Assembly: GCA_017993235.1 (NCBI GenBank)
Contig: JAGONC010000012.1
Coordinates: forward strand, 18,375 to 82,374
Length of the DNA: 64,000 nucleotides
Source of the DNA: Lentimicrobiaceae bacterium
GTDB taxonomy: Bacteria; Bacteroidota; Bacteroidia; Bacteroidales; JAGONC01
Reading direction: 5' to 3'
The first letter of the stretch is position 1, and each line of letters begins with the position of its first letter. The position numbers were made by a program, and so were the translations under genes. Below are positions 10,901-19,794 of the stretch, in pieces. The notes beneath the pieces are model-generated. The model was given only the letters and a program-made list of their open reading frames with translations. It did not search any database and had not been told where the DNA came from.

Positions 10901-11171
10901 GTATATTTTTACCAGCCGGTACGAGCAATGAAAAATTCCCGTCGATCCCCGTCGCTGTTCCCATATCTGTATCCCTGACCAGGATATTTGCTCCCGGTAA
11001 GGCCTCTCCATTTTCGCCCCGGACGATACCGGATACCGTACGGTCCTGCGCAAGGAGGGTTGAGGAAAAAAGAAGAGAAATGATCAGGGGGAGGATCGGC
11101 AACCCTTTTCTGATCGAAAAGGTACTGTACAGCCATACAGCGTATCCGAAAGTACGGTAAGACTTACTCAT
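7983..11171 (-). CDS. SusC/RagA-like TonB-dependent outer-membrane transporter
   Basis: A 1062-residue TonB-linked porter that imports glycan fragments into the periplasm. After an extended N-terminus with signal peptide (LPLIISLLFSSTLLAQ) comes a CarboxypepD_reg-like domain (VSGIVRGENGEALPGANILV), then a TonB-box-like VVVAYGGTQKKE and the plug domain with LVRGVNTFGDASPLFVVDG and VLKDASAAIYGSQGANGVI. The rest is a beta-barrel ending in an aromatic (LGINLTF). No FecR/STN-type domain is present, so there is no sign of trans-envelope sigma signalling. It lies between a surface lipoprotein gene upstream and the susD homologue downstream. Confidence 0.96.
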   Translation of the reverse strand: MSKSYRTFGYAVWLYSTFSIRKGLPILPLIISLLFSSTLLAQDRTVSGIVRGENGEALPGANILVRDTDMGTATGIDGNFSLLVPAGKNILVVSSVGYESREISITGQTFVEIQLEVKSILLEDAVVVAYGGTQKKETLSGAISSVKGIDIIKAHTVNVSNSLAGQIPGLTVVAQGGEPGNDFSTILVRGVNTFGDASPLFVVDGIPLQTSDKLQRIDPGSIESITVLKDASAAIYGSQGANGVILITTKRGSAGKINVSASFNESFSQPTILPDLLSSYEIALLQNEVIANPSSGVLPATFHPSKYNDAELSGFKSGNDQWHYATTDWMDETLKKWALQNYSNITVSGGTEKIRGLVSLSSRYQDGFYKEGSNKYRQFDIRTNTDWNITRDILFSMDVNIRQDLARFSIADAGSIFSQVITATPTKRAYWPDGTLGQAIGTVGNANSPVAISTPLGGYNDIDNLVFNGTLKLNIRIPWVEGLSFTGTGTLDRSNAFGKLWTIPVTYYNWDEASTTDPVFVPQNEGDPRRTLTENTTKNNHYLLNFLINYDKKWGEHAFKLLAGYEEYEKASDYFSITKKDFEADNLDQLIFGNTVDVITQDNPGATRWRNYLGRINYDYRSKILAEFVCRYQGSSIFHPDYRWGFFPGGSLAYRISEERFWKDHLSFISYFKIRASYGITGNDLIAPFQYMSLYETRYSRYIEQVGASGGLDPYNVLSEGTVPYVGVTWEKAKQLDIGFDAELLKNSLNLTFDYFYNRRDDILTPKIGAIPGSTGIIPSDENIGKFQNKGFDFNIQYHHTAGQLSYQISMNGLYSKNKLLFFDEIAGIPEYQQQTGHPIGGTLYYRVLGVYKTAGDLEAQPYGLNGVPAQLGDLIFEDVNKDGMVDSRDMVRSYKTGTPTVSGGLSATFRYRNFDMSLLFQGAFGAERYMRPTFSLEGNYLQSFYDNRWTPENADSDFPRIFDQYSAYWSNPTGVYNTFFVRKTDYVRLKNAEFGYTLPQSFLDKVRIETFRVYISGLNLLTFAPDLKDYDTDPEQTIRYQFYGESYPLQRTFTLGINLTF

Positions 11172-11220
11172 AAATAAAATATTAACGTTGAGAAATCTTT
11201 AAAGGACCTTCAAGAAATGA

Positions 11221-11248
11221 CCGGGAGGAGTGTTGCAACTCATCCCGG
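11221..11248. repeat. Intercistronic hairpin upstream of the susC homologue
   Basis: CCGGGAGGAGT (11221-11231) pairs with ACTCATCCCGG (11238-11248) with one mismatch and a six-base loop. On the minus strand the bases after it are not a U-run, so it is not a standard terminator. It lies 50 nt before the transporter start and after the lipoprotein stop, and may stabilise or attenuate the mRNA. Confidence 0.5.
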
Positions 11249-11282
11249 CCTTATTTGTAATTATCTGTTTTGCTGCCGTGTA

Positions 11283-12233
11283 TTAATGCTGGATCACACT
11301 GACATCGTCAATGTTATACCACACATCGGAGAACCAGGGATCATAGTTACCGGCGATAACGTCGATTTCAATGACCAGGTTCTGGCCGGCAAATGCTGCA
11401 GCTTTAGCGGCAGAAAGTGTATACGTGCCATTCTTGGCCAGCCAGGTGTTCAGATCCCATCCCGGGAAAAAGTCGGTTTCCTCGAATTCTACGGAATCAA
11501 TCGCCACCCGGGTTGTGGGATCAGCGCCGCTGTAAGCGCTGAAGATGAATACCGTGATGGGTTTGTAATCGCCCCATGCATTCCAGGTACAGGTATTGGA
11601 GAAGCTGATGTCATAGTTGGTTTCCGTAGTGGGCACCGTTCCGACGGTCTGGTAGAACCCTTCCGACCAGTCCCAGCACCAGACATAACCCGTATGTCCT
11701 TTGTAATCATCAAACGCATAACCGATGTAATCGAGCTGTCCATTTGCGTCAGCGTCCGTTGTTTCATCCGTTTTCCATGGTGTTGCGGTAATCAGCTCGC
11801 CGTTAACCCCGGGAAGCGCGAAATCGCCGTTAACGATCAGCTCAACCGGCTCCGGAGGTTCTGTGGTAAAGTTGATGCTGGTTCCGTAGTAGGTAACTCC
11901 GGCATTAACGCAATAAGCCCTGACATAATAGGGCGTATTGGCGGTCAGGCCTGTAATGGTACTGGTGTAACTGCCTGTGCCGGTTCCGTCAGTGGTTTTG
12001 GGATCGGCCGTTGTTGGGTCATTAACGGTGGACCAGCAAACGCCGCGGGCTGTCACATCGACCTCTCCGGTGACGGCGATCGTGCCTCCAGACATTGCCC
12101 CATTGGCCGTCACATCGGAAACGGCTGAGGTAGTGATCGTTACCACAGTCTCTTCTTCGTCATCCTTACAGCCGGCTACAAATAACAGCCCGGCAAGGAG
12201 GAAAATGCCCATAATAAATTTTAGCTTGTACAT
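11283..12233 (-). CDS. Surface lipoprotein, candidate glycan-binding protein (SusE/SGBP position)
   Basis: A 316-residue lipoprotein (signal ending LLFVAGC, then an acidic KDDEEE linker). Residues about 33-128 form a fibronectin-III-like module with the RGVCWS and YYVRAYCVNAGVTYYG words common in Bacteroidota extracellular proteins. The remaining part (LIVNGDFALPGVNG to the end, VWYNIDDVSVIQH) looks like a galactose-binding-type carbohydrate-binding beta-sandwich. It is the first gene of the susC-susD transcript, 112 nt upstream of susC; the usual place for such proteins is after susD, so the order is slightly unusual. A role in binding glycan at the cell surface is inferred from context. Confidence 0.78.
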   Translation of the reverse strand: MYKLKFIMGIFLLAGLLFVAGCKDDEEETVVTITTSAVSDVTANGAMSGGTIAVTGEVDVTARGVCWSTVNDPTTADPKTTDGTGTGSYTSTITGLTANTPYYVRAYCVNAGVTYYGTSINFTTEPPEPVELIVNGDFALPGVNGELITATPWKTDETTDADANGQLDYIGYAFDDYKGHTGYVWCWDWSEGFYQTVGTVPTTETNYDISFSNTCTWNAWGDYKPITVFIFSAYSGADPTTRVAIDSVEFEETDFFPGWDLNTWLAKNGTYTLSAAKAAAFAGQNLVIEIDVIAGNYDPWFSDVWYNIDDVSVIQH

Positions 12234-12332
12234 GGCTTAATGAATTTTAGGTTTGACATTCTGTATTGATTAAATAATATATAATTTTTTACATATTTAT
12301 CTATTGGTTTATCGGTCAATCGTGTAATGCCC

Positions 12333-12362
12333 TAAAAGTACGATATTTTTAAGAAAACACAA
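12333..12362 (-). promoter_or_regulatory. Promoter for the lipoprotein-susC-susD transcript
   Basis: On the minus strand a TTG (12360-12362) and a TACTTTTA (12333-12340) are separated by 19 nt, matching the Bacteroidota TTG-N19..23-TAnnTTTG layout except for the last base. It sits about 100 nt before the lipoprotein start, within the 154-nt gap after the GH2 gene, suggesting that susCD is transcribed separately from the enzyme genes. Confidence 0.55.
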
Positions 12363-12387
12363 GGGTCTTGGTCTGGATTCTTATCGT

Positions 12388-15225
12388 TCACCGTAATAAT
12401 GATTGAATTTTCTCCGCTTCCACAGCCACAGCGGGGCTGAAAGCATCACCGACCATATAGTTCAGTATACTGAACAGCAGTTGCCTTGCTTCCGGTCTGT
12501 GTTCCCTGTCCGTGATCAGATCAACGCCTGCGACCAGTAATTTACCCTTACCTACCCGGCATTCAAAGATCAACCCCAGCGGCTTTGCCGTGACCCAATC
12601 GTCAATGATTCTCACGATCGGTTCAATTTCAGGGGAAACGGAATCGATTCGTATGGCATTGCAATGGCTCATGGCATCCCACCACTGCCAATCGCTATAA
12701 TACGCTGTGGGGAACCAGGCGAACGCCGGATGTTTCGGGTTGCATAAAATACCCAGGGTGAAGGGTGGTTGCCGGAAGGCTGTCCACTGTGTATTCCAGA
12801 AAATACTGGAGAATCCCACGGGAACCTCTCCTCCCTTGCCGGGCTTTACGGAACCCTTTTTTACCGTTAACAGTACGTTCCCTCCATGATTCAGGTAAGC
12901 GACGGTATTGGCATCCATTTGTTGAGTCACCATTATTTTTTCCGCACCCGGGATTTCGGAAAGTTGCGATGGATATACCCAGATGTTCCAGGCATTCTCA
13001 AAATCATTAACTTGTAGGGTAACGGTCAGTGGTTGGGGAGTGTTTACGGAGGAGAAATTTTTTCGGATCATTCCCAGATCATTGATCCCAAATGCAATGT
13101 TCACTGCCGGAAGTTGTTCCTCTGTGAGGATTGTGCCGTCAGGTGCGGTGATCTTCCAGGAAACGGAAGCCTGCATGAGCGGCGATGGTCCGTAATGAGT
13201 CACCAGCGCCCTGGCGTCGAACTCCTCGTCATTAAGATAGATCATTTTAGGCATTCTCAGCAGGGGCACCGTGGTATTACAAAACCGGATATACTCTTTT
13301 GATGTCACGTATCCTTTTTCTTCCCAGAAGGGGTTGAGCACCCCCACCAGTGCAGTGCCCTGCCCCGGAAAATCGTGCAGGTCGAGCAGCTGAAATCCAG
13401 CGAATCCGGGAGTCCGCAATGCGGCTTCAATATCCGCTTTGTAGCACAGCACCTGCAGCTTTCCTGAAGCGAGCAAAAAGCTATCGGCCAGGTGGGCCAT
13501 GCCATGTTCTTCGAGTTTATCCCTGAAAATCTCAAAATTCCTGGGTTTTAGCACACCATCGTACCTGCTGATTTCTTTAAAGTCGGGATACACACACCAC
13601 TGACCGATTTCATGACTTACGACCGGCCTGTCCTTTTCAATGTATTGTGCCCAGTCGAAATCGGTTGTGGGTGGGCTTGCGTTGATGGGGCTTTTCAATC
13701 CGGCGTCCCACCACTGGATGCGGGCAGCACCGCTGCTAATATAATCGCTCGCAGGACTTTCGGGGAAACCGGAGGCAGAAGTATAGACGCGTCGTGGATC
13801 CTTCTTTTGCCAGTACCCGACAAAGCGGGTGACGTAGGCGGATGCACTGTCGCCCGAGGCTTCGTTGCCATAGGGCATCATGCAAAACGAGGGATGGTTC
13901 CCGAACTGCCTTGTAATGCGGTTGCTCTCCTCATAAATGTACCGGTCAATGGGCTCACCATCACCCAGACGCGCCCATGCAGAATTTTCGACTGACAGGT
14001 AAATACCTTCCCGGTCGGCTGCAATGAAAGCAGCTTCGGGCGGACACCAGGAATGGAAACGAACATGGTTCAATCCGAATTCCTTACATTTCCTGAAAAT
14101 ATGTTTCCAGTCGTCGACCAGAACAGAAGGGTATCCTGTTTTCGGGAAAATGGCGCATTCCAGCGTGCCTCTCAGAAAAATAGGGCGCCCGTTGACCATG
14201 AACCGGGTGCCATTCACCACGAACTTTTTCATTCCAAAGTCTGTATAGCAGATATCCGCACCGGTTCGTCCCGTAAGTTCCACCGTCATGGTATAGACAT
14301 TGGGGCTGAACTCATCCCAGAGCAGGGGATCGTCTCCCATACCGTACTCAAGGCCTATCACAGTTGTATCTTTTTCGGCAATGATCTTTTTCTCCAGGGG
14401 AGCCACCTTCCTACCGACATTGGGATTTGTGGCAGCGGCGGATAACCTGAGCAGATATTCCCCTTCTTCGGGATGAAGATTACATACCGTGATGACTGCC
14501 TTTATTTTTTTTGCATCCACATCGGGAAACAGCTGTACATCCCCGATGTATGCAGCGGGGCGATTGATCAGGCATATCTTACCGATGATGCCGTTCCAGT
14601 TGGTCTGGGTATTGTCGCTCACGCTGTGGGCATCCTGGCCGGGATCAATGTCTTTGATGCGGTTGTCCATTCTGACCGTGATGCGGTGTTCGCCAGGGGT
14701 CAGCCAATGGCTGAGGTCATAGATGTGGGGGGCGCCCAGGGCGTTTTGCATACCGATACGGACAGTGTCGATCCAGACCGTACTTTCCCAGTGGCAGCGT
14801 TCAAAGAACAGCTCCGTGTACCGGTCTTCCCAGCTTTCAGGAATGGTGACCTCCCTGCTGTACCAGGCAACCCCGACGTAGTGTTTCAGCGGCTGCAGCC
14901 AGAAAGAAATCTTGACGTTACCGGGTTCACGGTATCGGGCAAAATCCGGACTTTTATACCAGAGACTGTCCCAGATGCCCCCGGTCCATTTTGTATCTAC
15001 AGACACTTCGTTCCCCTTGCCATTGGTGAGCATGGAGCCAGGTAAACGTACCGTGTCTTCAAGTGTCCTGTCAAACCACCGGTCCCGTACTCCCTGGTCC
15101 TGTGAATCGATCTGGAAATTCCAATTGCCGGAAAGATCAAGGGTGAAAGGATCCCTTTCAATATCACATGACGGGATGATAAGAATCAATGTCATGCAGG
15201 TGGCGTACAGGTAGTTGAGAGACAT
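12388..15225 (-). CDS. Glycoside hydrolase family 2 protein (lipoprotein)
   Basis: A 945-residue GH2-type retaining glycosidase with a lipoprotein signal ending IIPSC at Cys20. It has an N-terminal jelly-roll sugar-binding domain (WYSREVTIPESW, FFERCHWESTVWID), an immunoglobulin-like middle, and a TIM barrel with PYGNEASG (acid/base Glu455) and VVSHEIGQW (probable nucleophile Glu539). About 350 further residues follow, ending in a GKGKLLVAGVDLI region typical of accessory domains. It is clearly different from the two GH2 genes at 20.8-25.7 kb and has the look of the large GH2 group with varied activity, so beta-galactosidase should not be assumed. It is the last gene of the enzyme block, 79 nt after the fusion gene. 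Confidence 0.88.
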   Translation of the reverse strand: MSLNYLYATCMTLILIIPSCDIERDPFTLDLSGNWNFQIDSQDQGVRDRWFDRTLEDTVRLPGSMLTNGKGNEVSVDTKWTGGIWDSLWYKSPDFARYREPGNVKISFWLQPLKHYVGVAWYSREVTIPESWEDRYTELFFERCHWESTVWIDTVRIGMQNALGAPHIYDLSHWLTPGEHRITVRMDNRIKDIDPGQDAHSVSDNTQTNWNGIIGKICLINRPAAYIGDVQLFPDVDAKKIKAVITVCNLHPEEGEYLLRLSAAATNPNVGRKVAPLEKKIIAEKDTTVIGLEYGMGDDPLLWDEFSPNVYTMTVELTGRTGADICYTDFGMKKFVVNGTRFMVNGRPIFLRGTLECAIFPKTGYPSVLVDDWKHIFRKCKEFGLNHVRFHSWCPPEAAFIAADREGIYLSVENSAWARLGDGEPIDRYIYEESNRITRQFGNHPSFCMMPYGNEASGDSASAYVTRFVGYWQKKDPRRVYTSASGFPESPASDYISSGAARIQWWDAGLKSPINASPPTTDFDWAQYIEKDRPVVSHEIGQWCVYPDFKEISRYDGVLKPRNFEIFRDKLEEHGMAHLADSFLLASGKLQVLCYKADIEAALRTPGFAGFQLLDLHDFPGQGTALVGVLNPFWEEKGYVTSKEYIRFCNTTVPLLRMPKMIYLNDEEFDARALVTHYGPSPLMQASVSWKITAPDGTILTEEQLPAVNIAFGINDLGMIRKNFSSVNTPQPLTVTLQVNDFENAWNIWVYPSQLSEIPGAEKIMVTQQMDANTVAYLNHGGNVLLTVKKGSVKPGKGGEVPVGFSSIFWNTQWTAFRQPPFTLGILCNPKHPAFAWFPTAYYSDWQWWDAMSHCNAIRIDSVSPEIEPIVRIIDDWVTAKPLGLIFECRVGKGKLLVAGVDLITDREHRPEARQLLFSILNYMVGDAFSPAVAVEAEKIQSLLR

Positions 15226-15251
15226 TTCGGTTATTCATTAATGTACCCTAT

Positions 15252-15289
15252 CCCCGTCCCCTCCCCTGCGAGCAGGGGAGGGGACGGGG
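15252..15289. repeat. Long G+C-rich hairpin between two PUL genes
   Basis: A 17-bp perfect stem (15252-15268 with 15273-15289) with a four-base loop, made of C-runs facing G-runs and followed by more G-rich sequence. It fills most of the 79-nt gap between two minus-strand PUL genes. With no U-run it is more likely an mRNA-stabilising or pausing element, or a member of a dispersed palindromic repeat family, than a terminator. Confidence 0.7.
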
Positions 15290-15304
15290 GAGGGGTATTA
15301 AATA

Positions 15305-18253
15305 TCATTTCCCGGTTGATTTCTGTCCCAAATATCCAATAATATCAGTAACCCTGACCTCTTTTCCTCCTATGGTCACTGTTTTGCCACGAATGAAAGC
15401 AATCAAGCTATCCCAGTTATCATCCTTCGGATCCTGCCACATGTTCTGGTCGAATTTTCCGTCATACTTGCTGAAACCTGTTTCGGGCGTTATAAGGTCG
15501 CCGGTATAGCGATTGTCTTCGCAAAGGGTGCGGGTTGTTTTAGTCGGGTTGATGGCCAGATAAGGCTCTTCAACAAAAATGAAATTCTTCCGGATAAAGG
15601 TACTGTCGGCATAACCACCCCAGTCATCCAGGGTGATCAGGGTTTTGTCAATTTCGGGAGCCGGTTTTTTATACAGGTAAAACAGGTTGTTTTCAATCCG
15701 CGTGTTTTTGGTCGGGCCGGTCAAGTGGATGACGGGGGAGAAGTAATCTTTTTTGCCTTCCACGATGAAGTTCCGCAGTCCGTCGTTGATGCTGATATTG
15801 TACCGGATGACGGTGCCTGTATTGCCTGCGCTCCAATCCGGCGGCCACCCCCCCGAATTGCAGATCAGCAGGAATCCCCCATCGTTATTGAAGCTCAGGT
15901 TGTACTGGATCACTGTATGGTTACAGTTCCAGTCAGCGTCGAATCCATAGCCGTCAACCTGTGATTTGTGGTCGCTGACGATATTGTACTGAACAACGGC
16001 GTTATCGCAACTCCAGGGCCAGATGCCATCGCATGCCTCGGTGGGCGGGAGCGTGGCAGGGCAGTTCTTCATCACATTGTATTCCACCAGCGGGCTTTCG
16101 CAGCCAACCGGCACAATGCCGTCACCGGGAACTCCCTCGATCGTATTGTTTCGGATGATCACGTTAAGGCTGGGGTACCAGAGCCTCCGTGGCCAGATCC
16201 CCCACATCATGATGCCGTTGCGCTGGCAGTTCCGGATCAGGCAGTTCTGAACCACCAGGCCATCAAAACGAGAGCGTAGAGAATCGGTTTTTTCGTCCCG
16301 GAAATTAGACAGCAGGATGGCATTCCCCCCTCCTTTATTTTCTTTGTCAAGGTTGCCGAGTACATCGTGAACGAAAAGGTTGTCGAGGGTGATATTCCTG
16401 GCGGTACCGTAATTTACCAGTTCAACGAGCAATCCGTTGAGCCCCACCATGGGTTCAGCACCCCGGTTGGAAATCTCAAGATCCCGGACCACGATATGTT
16501 CCGAATTGAATATGTGGACCGCCCGGAGAACCGATGCATCCATCCTGATGTGCGGCCGGGCGCTGCCCCCGTACTTTCCGACGATAACAGGTTTTAATGA
16601 GTCACCTTTGCAGGAAAGATAAAATGGTTCGGTAAAGACGGCGCCTGACTTCAGCAGGATGCTGTCGCCCGGATGCAGAGCGAGGCTTCTTAGCTTTTCC
16701 AGGCTCCTGTAAGCTTTCGTGGGGGACATGCCGGTATTGGTGTCATTTCCGGAGACCGGGTCAACATAATACGTGCATGTTTTTCGTTCCATTTTCATTA
16801 TGAGTACGGTGATTGACAATCCCTTGAAATCAATCACCTTAAATGAATCAGTCATTGGCCTTTCCTGCCAGACAGGCAGAGGGTCTTCCGGGGAATTACC
16901 GACATATTCCCAGGCCTGTTCAATGGATACCGTTTGATAACCCGGGATCTCCAGCCTGGCGGCCACGGGTTTTTCCTGTTTGTTGATGAGGTAAACCTGC
17001 AGCGTTCCCGCATCAGGGTCGTAACCGGAATAAGCCACAACCGGGCTGAAGGTATTGTTGTCCGTGACCTGTGACACAGCTACCATCTTTTTCGGGGGGA
17101 ACTTACCCCAGATGGCCAGGGCAAAACCTGTCGGATTGATATTACCGTCTTTGTCAAGCGCATCGTGATCAACAGGCGGTTCTTTTTCATTTTCGATCCA
17201 TCGGGTATTCCAGAAGCAGGAAAATTCAATCTGCGGATGCGTGAGGAGTTGCCCGGCCATATCGAACGTCACGATGGCATGCCCCAGGTCGTTGGTTCCA
17301 TTCCAGTACTTTTGCCAGTCGATGGAACCGAACTCCGCCACGATCATTTTAAACCGCTGCAATTGTTCCGGTGTTGCATAGTCGTTCATGGCCTTGATGG
17401 CCGTAAGCGCGGGCCAGATGAGGCACTGGGTGGTATCGCGGTAGGTGTTGTATCCCCGGTGGAAATTGTAAACGCCATAATTACTTACACAAAGCCGGTC
17501 GATATGATCTCCCGCTTTCGTGATCACCGTTTTAAAGAACTCTTCGCTGCTGCCGTTGGGAATGATCAGGATGGAAGAATCCACCGCCTTCATGGCCTTT
17601 GAAAAATCAATCACATCCCGTGCATAGATTTCAGCGCTTGAGTTCATATTATTGGCATTCCAGCTTTCATTCCCGATCATCCAGTAACGAACTCCATATT
17701 TCATTTTGACATTGGCATACCTTACCCATTCAGCAGCATGTTTCAGCAGTTCTTCACGCGACGAAAGGGATTCACCCTGGTTTACATCCAGCAAATAACC
17801 GTCTGCCGCCACCACGATAACCGGTTCGGCGCCAATGTCGCGGCACACATCAATAAATTCATCAAAATCAAGGGGATCATAATTCAATTTCTTTCCGTCG
17901 GTGATCACACCAGGGTAATCGGCCAGTCCGCCGGTGCGGGCAAGGGTCGGGTTTGATTTATCGTAAGGGGGTGTGCTGAAAAGATACAGGTCGGATTTTT
18001 CTCCTCCGGGGTAGCGGAGGTATTTCACTTCCATGGTTTTCAGCGCTTCGGCCAGTGAATGCCGGGGCTGAGGGAACCTGCCGCCATCCATGAAAAAATC
18101 CACATTAATCCCTAGCCTGTGCCCGGAAGCATCAGTTAAAACGGAGTCGGGGAATATGCGGATGACTGCGACGTCAGTGTGCGGTTTGTCATTGCAGGCA
18201 GCCAATAAAAGGCAAAATCCTACAAGGGATGTGAAAAAAAATGAATTTTTCAT
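15305..18253 (-). CDS. Clan GH-A glycosidase (alpha-L-arabinofuranosidase-like) fused to a right-handed beta-helix domain
   Basis: A 982-residue lipoprotein (signal ending LLAAC at Cys20) with two enzyme-like halves. Residues about 30-370 form a TIM barrel like GH51/GH39: RYPGGEKSD in strand 1-2, WMIGNESWN with acid/base Glu196, and MIVAEFGS with nucleophile Glu307, followed by a beta-sandwich to about residue 487. From TYYVDPVSGNDTNTG (about 494) onward is a right-handed parallel beta-helix with many N-x-I repeats (IIRNNTIEGV, VVQYNIVSDH, VIQYNLSFNN), as in polysaccharide lyases and GH28/GH120-like proteins. No stop or frameshift separates the halves. Substrate is unknown; arabinose removal plus action on a pectic or arabinogalactan chain would fit the neighbours. 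Confidence 0.8.
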   Translation of the reverse strand: MKNSFFFTSLVGFCLLLAACNDKPHTDVAVIRIFPDSVLTDASGHRLGINVDFFMDGGRFPQPRHSLAEALKTMEVKYLRYPGGEKSDLYLFSTPPYDKSNPTLARTGGLADYPGVITDGKKLNYDPLDFDEFIDVCRDIGAEPVIVVAADGYLLDVNQGESLSSREELLKHAAEWVRYANVKMKYGVRYWMIGNESWNANNMNSSAEIYARDVIDFSKAMKAVDSSILIIPNGSSEEFFKTVITKAGDHIDRLCVSNYGVYNFHRGYNTYRDTTQCLIWPALTAIKAMNDYATPEQLQRFKMIVAEFGSIDWQKYWNGTNDLGHAIVTFDMAGQLLTHPQIEFSCFWNTRWIENEKEPPVDHDALDKDGNINPTGFALAIWGKFPPKKMVAVSQVTDNNTFSPVVAYSGYDPDAGTLQVYLINKQEKPVAARLEIPGYQTVSIEQAWEYVGNSPEDPLPVWQERPMTDSFKVIDFKGLSITVLIMKMERKTCTYYVDPVSGNDTNTGMSPTKAYRSLEKLRSLALHPGDSILLKSGAVFTEPFYLSCKGDSLKPVIVGKYGGSARPHIRMDASVLRAVHIFNSEHIVVRDLEISNRGAEPMVGLNGLLVELVNYGTARNITLDNLFVHDVLGNLDKENKGGGNAILLSNFRDEKTDSLRSRFDGLVVQNCLIRNCQRNGIMMWGIWPRRLWYPSLNVIIRNNTIEGVPGDGIVPVGCESPLVEYNVMKNCPATLPPTEACDGIWPWSCDNAVVQYNIVSDHKSQVDGYGFDADWNCNHTVIQYNLSFNNDGGFLLICNSGGWPPDWSAGNTGTVIRYNISINDGLRNFIVEGKKDYFSPVIHLTGPTKNTRIENNLFYLYKKPAPEIDKTLITLDDWGGYADSTFIRKNFIFVEEPYLAINPTKTTRTLCEDNRYTGDLITPETGFSKYDGKFDQNMWQDPKDDNWDSLIAFIRGKTVTIGGKEVRVTDIIGYLGQKSTGK

Positions 18254-18268
18254 CCAGAACCACTTTTA

Positions 18269-19705
18269 TTACCAGGTATCTGTACGGAAGGAGGATACAG
18301 GAAGCCCTCCAACACCGAACAGTTCAGCCCTGACGTAATTTCTGAAAGCATATCGTACGGCTTTGGGCTCGTTCACCAGGTGAGAGGAAACCACCACCGT
18401 TCCCTTTTCTCCGTCGATGATTGCATTGGCTTTTACAAAGACCTTGTTCTCCCCGGCGATCTCGAACAATTCCAGTGGCTTTTCATAGCTTGTCAGGCCA
18501 TTGTACTGTTTTGAAAAATACAGGATCGCCCTGTCTTCCTTTATTTCCAGGCTGTCGTACTCCGGGCTTTCATATTCAAATCCCATGCATCCGTATGTTT
18601 TTGCCAGTGCCAGGAAAGCCAGTCGTTCGCCCACCTCGCGTTTCTGAGGCGGATGAATCTGATACTCTTCTCCAATATCCAGCAATACCGCCATGGCGCT
18701 GTTGGGTATTATTTTTTGTGATTGTAGCTGCGCTTCACGCTGATAGGCTGAAATCTCAGGCCATTGCGGCGTGAAAAAATTCCATTGCGTATAATCATAG
18801 GGAGCTATCTGGGCAAAATAAAAAGGGAAATTCCCCAGGTTCCATTCCTGTCTCCAGGTACTGACCATTGCAGCGACAGAAGGTGCATAACGGGGGACAT
18901 TGAAAATATTCGATTCCCCCTGGTACCAGATCATTCCTTTGATTGTGTAACCCACGAGGGGATGGATCATTCCGTTGTACAAAACCGTGGGAACATTGTT
19001 GATCCAGGAGGAGGTATCATCACTTGCCGGGGGAACCTGAATGTCGGTAAACTGCCGGCATGCTGAGGGAGGCATCCAGGCTTCCACATTGGATCCCCCG
19101 AAGCTGGCATTGATGATTCCGACCGGCACGTTGCCCAGTTGTTCCTGCAGCGAGGCAGCAAAAAACCAGGCCACGGCGCTGCATTCTCCGGCGGTGCCGG
19201 GTGAGGCAGCTACCCATCCGGCCTTGATTTGCTCAAGAGGCCTGTAAGCAGCCAGGGGTGGAACATTGATGAAGTGAATGGTCCTATGGGTGGAGCCAAG
19301 GATGGCTTCATTGGAACCCCTGACAGGCTGGCAATAATACCCTTTAAGCGGCATACTCATGTTCGACTGGCCGCTGGCCAGCCACACCTCACCAATCATG
19401 ACATTCTCCAGAACGATAGCTTGTGAACTTTTTATAGCAACGGTATAGGGTCCGCCTGCTTCGGGTGTTTCAACGGGAATCGTCCATCTGCCATCCGCAC
19501 CGGTAGTGGCTTCATAGGACTGGCCATTCCACGACACCGTTATCGTGATGTCGGTCCCAGGTTTATCCCATCCCCATACAGGGTTGGATGTTTTTTGTTG
19601 TAAAACCATGTTATTGCTGAACGGCGCTCCCAGCTGCAGTTGCTGAGCGATCACGGAAATAGGAAGCAACAGAATGCAAAGAAACAGTGGACGGTAGGTT
19701 TTCAT
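18269..19705 (-). CDS. Sialate-O-acetylesterase-like (SASA) carbohydrate esterase
   Basis: A 478-residue secreted esterase (signal peptide ending SVIAQQ). The N-terminal beta-sandwich carries NNMVLQQKTSNPVWGW and GRWTIPVETPEAGGPYTV, standard for this family; block I of the SGNH fold is LASGQSNMSMP (Ser114) and the C-terminal catalytic block is IHPPQKREVGERLA with its His. Family members remove O-acetyl groups from sugars; despite the name, in PULs they often act on acetylated plant glycans such as xylan or pectin. It starts 16 nt before the fusion gene on the same strand and follows the GH43 gene by 89 nt. Confidence 0.92.
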   Translation of the reverse strand: MKTYRPLFLCILLLPISVIAQQLQLGAPFSNNMVLQQKTSNPVWGWDKPGTDITITVSWNGQSYEATTGADGRWTIPVETPEAGGPYTVAIKSSQAIVLENVMIGEVWLASGQSNMSMPLKGYYCQPVRGSNEAILGSTHRTIHFINVPPLAAYRPLEQIKAGWVAASPGTAGECSAVAWFFAASLQEQLGNVPVGIINASFGGSNVEAWMPPSACRQFTDIQVPPASDDTSSWINNVPTVLYNGMIHPLVGYTIKGMIWYQGESNIFNVPRYAPSVAAMVSTWRQEWNLGNFPFYFAQIAPYDYTQWNFFTPQWPEISAYQREAQLQSQKIIPNSAMAVLLDIGEEYQIHPPQKREVGERLAFLALAKTYGCMGFEYESPEYDSLEIKEDRAILYFSKQYNGLTSYEKPLELFEIAGENKVFVKANAIIDGEKGTVVVSSHLVNEPKAVRYAFRNYVRAELFGVGGLPVSSFRTDTW

Positions 19706-19769
19706 TTGGGTTCGATTAAAACATATATATTATGGCGGTCTAAAGTTAATCATTCTGAGCAATTCCATC

Positions 19770-19794
19770 AGATCCCTGGCGCAGCGCGGGATCT
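19770..19794. repeat. Small palindrome after the GH43 gene
   Basis: AGATCCC (19770-19776) and GGGATCT (19788-19794) flank a GC-rich loop just beyond the GH43 stop. There is no U-run on the minus strand, so it looks like a dispersed palindromic repeat and not a strong terminator. Confidence 0.45.

Noticed and set aside
11217..12128. Long plus-strand open frame of about 300 codons
   Set aside because: It lies antisense to the surface lipoprotein gene, has no signal, domain or promoter, and its amino-acid content is that of a reverse-strand shadow.
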